This document shows, one piece after another, positions 60,901-64,000 of a DNA stretch of 64,000 bases. Source of the stretch: Lutraria lutraria (Eukaryota > Mollusca > Bivalvia > Venerida > Mactridae); assembly GCA_964023205.1 (NCBI GenBank), contig OZ026844.1, positions 30,427,326-30,491,325 on the forward strand, in the 5' to 3' direction. The position numbers were made by a program, and so were the translations under genes. The stretch's first letter is position 1; each line of letters begins with the position of its first letter. The notes under the pieces were generated by a model. The model was not told the DNA's origin and did no database searches. It saw nothing but the letters and a program-made list of their open reading frames with translations.

Positions 60901-63489
60901 ATTTTGGGCTAGATTTTAAATTGTTTACATAAAGAATTACTAAATAGTCTATAATTAAACAATTTAAGATTTCAGAGTATGAAGCTAATAAAGGTGTTTC
61001 ATTCATAATCTGTAATAACAGCGAAATACATATTCATTACATTAAAAAAACTTAATATATCATAAATGCATGAAAAACAATCTAACAGATTGATGTTCAA
61101 TTAAACCTAAAACCATGTAATATGAGTAAATATCTGAATAATATCAATCGTGAAATACTATATTTTCATTTATTTTTGTTGGGCTCAATTTTCGTGGTTT
61201 TCACTACTCTGCATGTAAATTTGTGTGGATTTGATTTCGGGTTGAGCCGAAATTAAATCCCCAACGAAAATTTATGATTCCACAGTAACTATCTGTGGCT
61301 CAGCTTTAAACTGCTTACTTTTTTCTTAAGAATCTGTTCCATCATTTCTATTGCACTTCCTGCACCCAACATGGCCGCCTGAAGAGTATCTTGGTGGAGG
61401 TAAATTGAGTCATACTTCTTTGAGAGTTCCATTCTTTCAGTTTTATTCATTTTGGTAGCAGTTTGTAAGATGTCAATAAGTTCTTGTGTTTGTAATGATA
61501 ATATCTGATCTTCTGTACAAAAATTTGCCTGAAACAAAAAATGTAACACAAATACCTATTAGTAAAAAATTGCCTAAAATAATTTAAAATAATATTTCTT
61601 AGCTATATCCCATGTATTTTAGTATTCTTATTTTTTTATATTTTTTTTGGTATTTCTTGCCTTATTATTATTATTTTTTCATTTATTTATTTTATTTTTT
61701 TAAATTTTATTGTAAAATGTAATCTTTATATTACCGGTATATTATTGTTCAGCACTTTTGAATGTGTTCTAGACATGAAAAGAGTGCTATATAAATATGG
61801 TAAATAATAAATACAAGACTGCTATGAGCAGCGCCAACACTTGTCAGTTCACCGCCTCCGAGAGATCTATCCACCTAATATGAAGTTTCATTAATGTATT
61901 TCCACAGAAGCAGACAGTATAGTGATCACAATAGTTTGACTTTTTCTTCGAAAAAAGACAAGCTAATAATTCAAAACAACCTTAGATTAAATCCCATATT
62001 TCAGCATGACCCTTTTAGGTTACCATTATTACATTCAACAAATCAATCATGATACCTAAAACATCATTTTCCAATTTCATGTTTTTCAATAACTCATACA
62101 TAGAAGAAACAAAGCTTAAAGCGACACTCAAGAAAGTTTTGCTTTTTTCAGTGCATTTAATGCTATTTTCTTTAAAACAATATTTCAGATACAGTACAAC
62201 CTCTCCAGAGCGGCCCTCTGTAGAGCATCAACCTCCCTATAACAACACCTTCAAAATTTTCCAGAATTGATATTTACTATTATTTCAACCTCTGTAGAGC
62301 AACAACCTCTAAACATTAGCCAATATTTGCAGCTCCCACAGGGTGTTGCTCTACAGAGGTTGTAGTGTACATGTATATACAGTGGCTGGTTCTCCTAACC
62401 AGTATTTACATGGTCAGTATTCTACCCAGTACTAACTTACCCTTCAAACAAGGAACCAGCTACTCTTCCACATAGAGAGGAAAATCAACACTTTTGTCAA
62501 ATTTTCACAGAAAGGTATGATCAGTATATGAGCCACTCAACAATGGCCCCAAATGAAAGTAACTATCGGAATAATTTTCAACAAAATCTTTCCTTACCTC
62601 AACATTTGTGCATCTCTCTACAAGGTTGAGCTCACAGCATCTTTTGTAGGGCTGTGTGACTCTTGCAGGCTTTTCTGGAAACTTTGGTTCCCAGTCGTTC
62701 TTTGGAAGTGCAAATCTTTCATCATATAAGAAACCAGTACTGAAATGAAATAAAAATAAATACAGTACAACCTCTCTTGAGCAACAACCTCCCTTTAACA
62801 ACAACATGATTTTTCCCACTGCACTATTTAACTATTAATTCAATCTCTCTAGAGCAACAACCTCTCTTCAACAACAACATGATTTGCACTATTTAACTAT
62901 TCATTTAACCTCTCTAGAGCAACAACCTCTCAACAACAACATAATTTGCTACTTCTGAAGGGTGTTGCTTTGGAGAGGTTGCACTGTACAGTCAACCCTG
63001 TGTTTGCAGCCTCGTCTAAATGAATGCCACCCTGTGAATAAAGGACATTTTAAAAAAAATTGTCCTTGATTATCTAGAACAAATTACCTCTGGTCAATAA
63101 AGACCACATCTGTCTTTCCAAAGGGTTGCCTTTGTTCAAAGTTTTGACAGTACATGTGAAACATAGCCTTATTTTTTACATCCAATATTAACATGTTTTT
63201 GGTTTTATAGACAAAATATATAAGAACTAGTATCCTGAAAAAAGTATACCTCACAGATCCTTGCATGTGACAAAAGCAGTTTCAATTATCACGGTACACT
63301 TTTACAAATAAAAAGTACAATTTAGTCAAATCATATGAAATGGTCAAAAAGATAAGTACTAATATTGTACTTGTTATAAATGAATAACTAAAAACAAAAT
63401 AACTGAATAGATGTTAATACATCTCCCAAACTTCACACATGTTCATCTACTTACCCATTCACATGTTCAGGTTTCTTCATCAACAAAGC
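30949..63489 (-). CDS. HDAC6: Histone deacetylase 6 (5' end not resolved)
   Basis: Cytoplasmic zinc deacetylase of alpha-tubulin and other proteins, with a ubiquitin-binding finger. Exons 5' to 3': 63489-63455, 62739-62598, 61528-61319, 60862-60837, 60283-60179, 59768-59700, 58761-58635, 58195-58130, then alternatives 57463-57404 or 56735-56676, 54964-54875, 54202-54096, 53073-52960, 52637-52473, 51615-51559, 51110-51026, 50577-50537, 49510-49396, 48441-48361, 46882-46811, 44635-44610, 43995-43891, 43038-42970, 42447-42321, 41953-41888, 40866-40807, 40153-40064, 39363-39260, cassette 38614-38549 (TAG), 38124-38056, 37183-37136, 32860-32707, 32573-32421, 31775-31647, 31005-30949. Phases agree throughout; about 1,000 residues. 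CD1 and CD2 both keep PPGHHA, DWDVHHG, GYDA/GFDA and GGYN. The C-terminus [11 protein letters not shown] matches the family end. It lacks the vertebrate SE14-type repeats. Upstream coding exons before 63489 are not identified. Confidence 0.95.
31267..31445. repeat. Family B miniature element
   Basis: From acagtcaaacctgtgaacaa to cactaacacaagtttga with 'aaaggccacc' units, inside the last HDAC6 intron. Confidence 0.7.
31647..32573 (-). other. HDAC6: HDAC6 ubiquitin-binding zinc finger (ZnF-UBP) exons
   Basis: Exons 32573-32421 and 31775-31647 encode [51 protein letters not shown] and [13 protein letters not shown]: the Cys/His set that binds three zincs in UBP fingers. The family binds the free C-terminal GlyGly of ubiquitin. 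It is joined to a last exon ending [11 protein letters not shown]. Confidence 0.93.
31798..32290 (+). repeat. Families D and E in tandem
   Basis: A family D block (acaagagctctgcaagcggt ... gatctatccacctatgaag) is followed by a family E block (ccccgccgccgctttgac ... cttcctttgcggg). The same D-then-E order is partly seen, inverted, at 42480-42830, so the two may be parts of one longer element. HDAC6 intron. Confidence 0.65.
32950..33190 (+). repeat. Dispersed repeat family F
   Basis: Contains 'tgatgaccaacctccc', 'cttaggccaaat' and 'gctcggacaatgtttggtta' blocks, shared with 40500-40670 and 55740-55890 and, inverted, with 46180-46275. Confidence 0.6.
33525..34045. repeat. Expanded family A array
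   Basis: The block 'caacctctccagagcggccctct' recurs at about 33530, 33605, 33693 and 33780 (75-88 bp apart), with caacaacctctcttcaacaa and tttttcccataatgaga between. It closes with gctttggacaggttgcactg. Several overlapping ORFs here are repeat translations, not genes. In the 4.3-kb HDAC6 intron. Confidence 0.85.
34046..36725. other. HDAC6 intron, no recognised feature
   Basis: Unique-looking AT-rich sequence within the intron 37135-32861. Open frames at 35.75-36.16 kb on both strands have no recognisable similarity and no convincing splice context. An alternative HDAC6 start cannot be excluded. Confidence 0.4.
36726..36826 (+). repeat. 5' fragment of the 506-bp TIR element
   Basis: About 100 bp nearly identical to the left end of 11100-11605 (caaggacttatatacataca ... 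ctatatactcggcaatgt region), then the similarity stops. It is followed at about 36860-36935 by a block also found at 505-585. Confidence 0.8.
37325..37562 (-). mobile_element. tRNA-derived SINE, reverse orientation
   Basis: Near full-length reverse complement of the SINE at 20263: B-box-like ggttcgagccc region, head ccgtggtcaagtgattaagg and body ccgaccatgtctctttatgt. In an HDAC6 intron. Confidence 0.85.
37848..38035. repeat. Family B miniature element
   Basis: aataaaggccat units end at caggtttgactgtac; a related copy follows at 38268-38450. Confidence 0.7.
38268..38450. repeat. Family B miniature element
   Basis: From ccgtcaaacctgtgtcattg to cacaggtttgacagta, with inverted ends and aaaggccac units. 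It lies between the stop-bearing cassette exon and the next HDAC6 exon. Confidence 0.75.
38549..38614 (-). other. HDAC6: HDAC6 66-nt cassette exon with in-frame stop
   Basis: Acceptor ttgcag, donor ggGTAAGG. Read in the phase of the exon before, it gives [20 protein letters not shown] then V and TAG (38551-38553), two nt before the donor. The ETI...QY segment matches the end of the deacetylase fold in vertebrate CD2. Its length is a multiple of three and the flanking exons also join in frame (phase 2 to 2), so skipping it gives a full-length protein, while including it ends the protein right after CD2. A sequence error making the stop cannot be excluded. Confidence 0.65.
38765..38945. repeat. 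Family A miniature element
   Basis: acagtgcaactctctagagt ... gctttggagaggttgcac: same structure as 15459-15640. Confidence 0.7.
39890..40045. repeat. Family B miniature element
   Basis: agtcaaacctgtgaacaaag ... actaacacaggtttggactg, inverted ends. Confidence 0.7.
40217..40295. repeat. 78-bp foldback hairpin, copy 3
   Basis: tcgagggctcagcgcaaaca ... gttgcgttgaaccctcga, one base longer than the other copies; HDAC6 intron. Confidence 0.88.
41090..41565. repeat. 75-bp tandem array within a family A element
   Basis: The phrase gaggttgttgctct (or ttgtcgctct) starts at about 41145, 41221, 41295, 41370, 41445 and 41519, a 74-76 bp period, with 'atttatagtaaatatcagct' in each unit. The array is bounded by family A ends (acagtacaacctctacagag and ggagaggttgtactgtac). 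Confidence 0.9.
42480..42830 (-). repeat. Families D and E fragment, reverse orientation
   Basis: ttgtcagagaagggacat... through 'cattgcagagttatgtgccc' (E) and 'aaagaaaaagtcaatctatt ... aggtggatagatctca' (D), inverted relative to 31798-32290. Confidence 0.55.
44447..44524. repeat. 78-bp foldback hairpin, copy 4
   Basis: tcgagggcttaatgcaacag ... gttgcgctgagccctcga. Same orientation as copy 1. It is inserted at the 3' end of a family D repeat. Confidence 0.88.
44919..46135 (+). CDS. Secreted coiled-coil C1q-domain protein
   Basis: Complete two-exon gene: 44919-45791 and 45995-46135 (GT..AG, phase 0), 337 residues. It starts at the ATG at 44919 ([20 protein letters not shown]), a typical signal peptide; the codon before it in the open frame is TTG and is not used. 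Residues ~40-190 form a charged coiled coil with heptads ([19 protein letters not shown]) and a duplicated ~30-residue segment ([20 protein letters not shown] and [20 protein letters not shown]). LREKRQ follows, a dibasic R-x-K-R site. The C1q head runs from [10 protein letters not shown] through [19 protein letters not shown] to [12 protein letters not shown]1q heads trimerise; in bivalves this family is large and acts as lectin-like immune recognition proteins, though the ligand here is unknown. The gene lies antisense inside an HDAC6 intron and looks intact. Confidence 0.93.
46148..46153 (+). other. Polyadenylation signal of the C1q gene
   Basis: AATAAA only 13 nt after the stop codon, implying a very short 3' UTR that ends well inside the HDAC6 intron. 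Confidence 0.6.
46575..46652. repeat. 78-bp foldback hairpin, copy 5
   Basis: tcgagggctcagcgcaacac ... gttgcgttgaaccctcga; the least degraded copy, opposite in orientation to copy 4 on the far side of the C1q gene. Confidence 0.9.
47425..47750 (+). repeat. Dispersed repeat family E
   Basis: ccccgccgccgctttgacac ... tgacagagtgactctaatat ... cttcgtttgcggcg, closely matching 31985-32288. Confidence 0.75.
47939..48190. repeat. TIR miniature element (acagtaaaccccc ends)
   Basis: Left acagtaaacccccgattatt and right 'gaataatcgg...ggttttactgta' are inverted copies. Inner 'catccgaaaaaatcatttgg' and 'cttatttggataat' blocks also pair. HDAC6 intron. Confidence 0.7.
48535..48712. repeat. Family A miniature element
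   Basis: caaacctctccaaagcaaca ... ctggagaggttgtactgt. An 84-codon ORF here is repeat sequence. Confidence 0.7.
49045..49275 (-). repeat. Dispersed repeat family G, reverse orientation
   Basis: agttaagtcaaaaaggggcc ... atttatgcctttccgccatt, inverted relative to 25690-25930. Confidence 0.65.
49556..49900. repeat. Family B element expanded into a 17-bp array
   Basis: Between the family B ends (cagtcaaatctgtgttagcg and cacaggtttgactgta), the unit 'tctgaataaagccaccc' is repeated 13 times from about 49577 to 49792, with variants ending gtcaccc or ggcaccc. Confidence 0.9.
51258..51432. repeat. Family A miniature element
   Basis: agcacaacctctccaaagca ... ctggagaggttgtactgta. Confidence 0.7.
51985..52420. 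repeat. Repeat family H interrupted by a family G copy
   Basis: The family H left part (gttacccgacctactccaat ... aagccctgaggaaagg) and right part (gcatgtaaccagaaacaaac) are contiguous in the copy at 13760-13925. Here a family G element (about 52100-52365, inverted) sits between them. Confidence 0.6.
53213..53907. repeat. Composite palindromic element
   Basis: The outer part (tatagtgcgattttattaaa ... gctaaaaaaaaatgcaagca) is an inverted relative of the element at 820-1385. Next to it, arms at 53584-53646 and 53837-53899 are ~63-bp inverted repeats with one mismatch (cctcccttggcggccatctt core) around a 190-bp loop. Confidence 0.8.
54235..54765. repeat. Dispersed repeat with ~120-bp internal units
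   Basis: The sentence 'gggcccataa(a/c)tcttgaagtcct' and 'gctagagtgtaaacaagc' recur about 150 bp apart in a degenerate tandem arrangement. It ends cagacattcattgatctaaa and ...ggtgagctaaaac. HDAC6 intron. Confidence 0.55.
56274..56350. repeat. 78-bp foldback hairpin, copy 6
   Basis: tcgagggctcagcgcaacac ... gttgcattgaaccctcg; lies about 325 nt downstream (transcript sense) of alternative exon A. Confidence 0.88.
56676..56735 (-). other. HDAC6: HDAC6 CD1 alternative exon A (ends Lys)
   Basis: A 60-nt exon, phase 0 to 0, with acceptor taacag and donor gtaaaa. It encodes [20 protein letters not shown]. Spliced to GEMMVTP it gives IGDVK-GEM, keeping the Lys of the vertebrate CD1 sequence GDPKGEM. 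It lies 668 nt downstream of exon B in the transcript. Using both would duplicate a buried catalytic strand, so only one is expected per mRNA. Confidence 0.88.
57404..57463 (-). other. HDAC6: HDAC6 CD1 alternative exon B (ends Glu)
   Basis: A 60-nt exon, phase 0 to 0, with acceptor tttcag and donor gtattc. It encodes [20 protein letters not shown]. It contains the catalytic GYDA aspartate and is spliced to GEMMVTP, giving IGCPE-GEM. It is 12/20 identical to exon A at 56676-56735 and aligns with CD2 exon 40866-40807 ([20 protein letters not shown]). The position after the 'IG-x-P/V' turn is Glu, where known CD1 enzymes have Lys. Confidence 0.88.
57810..58057 (+). mobile_element. tRNA-derived SINE with 12-bp target duplication
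   Basis: Head ccatggtcgagtggttaagg, B-box-like gggttcgagtcc, and the family body. Direct repeats ACATACAGAAGT flank it at 57798-57809 and 58058-58069. It lies between HDAC6 exon 58195-58130 and alternative exon B, in reverse orientation to the gene. Confidence 0.9.
58788..58932. repeat. Long palindrome beside an HDAC6 acceptor
   Basis: Arms of ~60 nt (taaataacacatagctttg ... gtactgttactc and its inverted copy) form a hairpin with a short aggccgaaggccg loop. The palindrome starts 27 nt upstream, in transcript sense, of the acceptor of exon 58761-58635. Confidence 0.88.
58955..59165. repeat. ~45-bp tandem repeat (ttactgttaccctgtgacag)
   Basis: About four degenerate units of 'aaatttactattaccctgtgacagtaaaaaaatactgt' type follow the palindrome and share its 'taacagtaaaaatgt' motif, so the two form one element. 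The 67-codon ORF across it is a repeat translation. Confidence 0.85.
59910..60150. repeat. Family B element with 17-bp array
   Basis: Ends acagtcaaccctgtgctagg and cacaggtttgactgta; the interior unit 'caataaagaccacctgt' is repeated about six times (about 59995-60100). Confidence 0.88.
61156..61287. repeat. TIR miniature element (actgtggaatcat ends), opposite orientation
   Basis: tactatattttcatttattt ... aaatttatgattccacagta, a shortened inverted copy of 4311-4522. It ends 32 nt from the HDAC6 exon 61319 donor. Confidence 0.65.
62190..62370. repeat. Family A miniature element
   Basis: acagtacaacctctccagag ... ctacagaggttgtagtgtac with inverted ends. Confidence 0.75.
62762..63150. repeat. Family A element abutting a family B element
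   Basis: Family A (acagtacaacctctcttgag ... tttggagaggttgcactgt, to about 62985) is followed without a gap by family B (acagtcaaccctgtgtttgc ... ttcaaagttttgacagta). Confidence 0.75.
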
Positions 63490-64000
63490 CTGAAAAAAAC
63501 ACAAGAGAATAAGCATATACTTAGTTGTTCATTGCTTGCAGGGCCCAGCTGGACCAGTCTCCGTGCTCGAGTGGTTAAGGTCGCGGACTACAAGCAAACA
63601 AAAGTGCCTAGCTGCAAACCACCTAATCCAATTTATTTCACCTGGCTGCATTACAAATGTGATCAATATCAGATAAGCCCCAATAACTGCCTCTCCCCTT
63701 AATTAATGCCTGTAACCCCATTAAGAATATCTTGACTTACTATAAATGCTTCAATAATCTGTCAAATAATATGCAGCATAGCAGAAACCATTGAACTTCA
63801 TGTTATCTCATGTTGCCTCAGCTATGCTATTTGACATTTCAGGGACCCCTTTTCAGTGTCCCCATCCCAACTTCCCAACTACAGTCTTCACACTAACCCA
63901 CTAGCCCACAGCCCGGGGCTAGTAAATTTCTATTCGGGCTAGTCAACTTTTTTAAAATTGTGTACTCGGGCTAGTGGTAAATTTTCTACTTTCAATAATC
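63490..64000. other. HDAC6: HDAC6 5' intron or upstream sequence
   Basis: No certain HDAC6 exon. A possible 18-nt microexon on minus at 63758-63741 (acceptor tttgacag, donor gtaagt, phase 0, encoding IIEAFI) is seen but unsupported. A SINE head fragment lies at 63555-63590 and a 'gggctagt' repeat begins at 63895. Confidence 0.3.

Larger units (their letters stand above)
54096..62739 (-). other. HDAC6: HDAC6 catalytic domain 1 (CD1) exons
   Basis: Begins [17 protein letters not shown] and ends [15 protein letters not shown]. Catalytic features seen: the His pair in [11 protein letters not shown], the zinc-ligand Asp and His in VDWDVHHG, the second Asp in GYDA (in either alternative exon), and the active-site Tyr in GGYN. 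All are present, so CD1 is predicted active. The L-rich linker exon 61528-61319 is more divergent from vertebrates. Confidence 0.92.

Noticed and set aside
63741..63758. 18-nt HDAC6 microexon (IIEAFI)
   Set aside because: Splice sites and phase fit, but 18 nt in AT-rich DNA gives this by chance and no homology supports it; listed only as a possibility.

Overview
This is a 64 kb stretch of AT-rich nuclear DNA from an animal. Its genes are split by GT..AG introns and packed with short non-autonomous repeats. A secreted coiled-coil C1q-domain protein and the dense miniature-element repertoire (tRNA-derived SINEs, TA-flanked miniature elements, foldback hairpins) suggest a bivalve mollusc, possibly a clam-like heterodont. 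The lineage is an inference; the protein families are read from the sequence.

Layout. 1-5.9 kb: no gene recognised, only repeats. 6.1-8.6 kb, minus strand: DCPS, the scavenger mRNA-decapping enzyme, in four exons. 8.6-10.1 kb: a divergent intergenic region holding a perfect-looking hairpin. 10.1-27.1 kb, plus strand: CFAP20DC (C3orf67-like), 20 recognised exons with an N-terminal CFAP20/DUF667-type domain; the frame is disturbed at exons 10-11. 27.1-30.9 kb: convergent intergenic region. 30.9-63.5 kb, minus strand: HDAC6, with 33 constitutive-looking exons plus one duplicated exon, encoding tandem deacetylase domains CD1 and CD2 and a C-terminal UBP zinc finger. Its extreme 5' end is not resolved here. 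44.9-46.1 kb, plus strand: a complete two-exon C1q-domain gene nested antisense in an HDAC6 intron.

Most notable: HDAC6 CD1 carries two tandem 60-nt, phase 0-0 versions of the exon that supplies a catalytic zinc-ligand aspartate. One version ends in Lys and the other in Glu at the position that, in vertebrate CD1, is the substrate-gatekeeper lysine. Mutually exclusive splicing would make CD1 forms of different substrate preference. A second predicted switch is a 66-nt frame-neutral exon just after CD2 that contains an in-frame TAG; including it removes the ubiquitin-binding zinc finger. CD1 and CD2 exons match in length one for one (26, 105, 69, 127, 66, 60, 90 nt), a fossil of the internal duplication.

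The non-coding sequence is dominated by a few repeat families: (A) elements starting ACAGTACAACCTCTCC; (B) elements starting ACAGTCAAACCTGTG built from 17-nt 'aataaaggccacc'-like units; a 78-bp foldback hairpin in six copies; tRNA-headed SINEs with target-site duplications; and several TIR elements. HDAC6 (tubulin deacetylase, ubiquitin and aggresome handling) and CFAP20DC (cilia/axoneme-related family) are convergent neighbours; any functional link is speculation.
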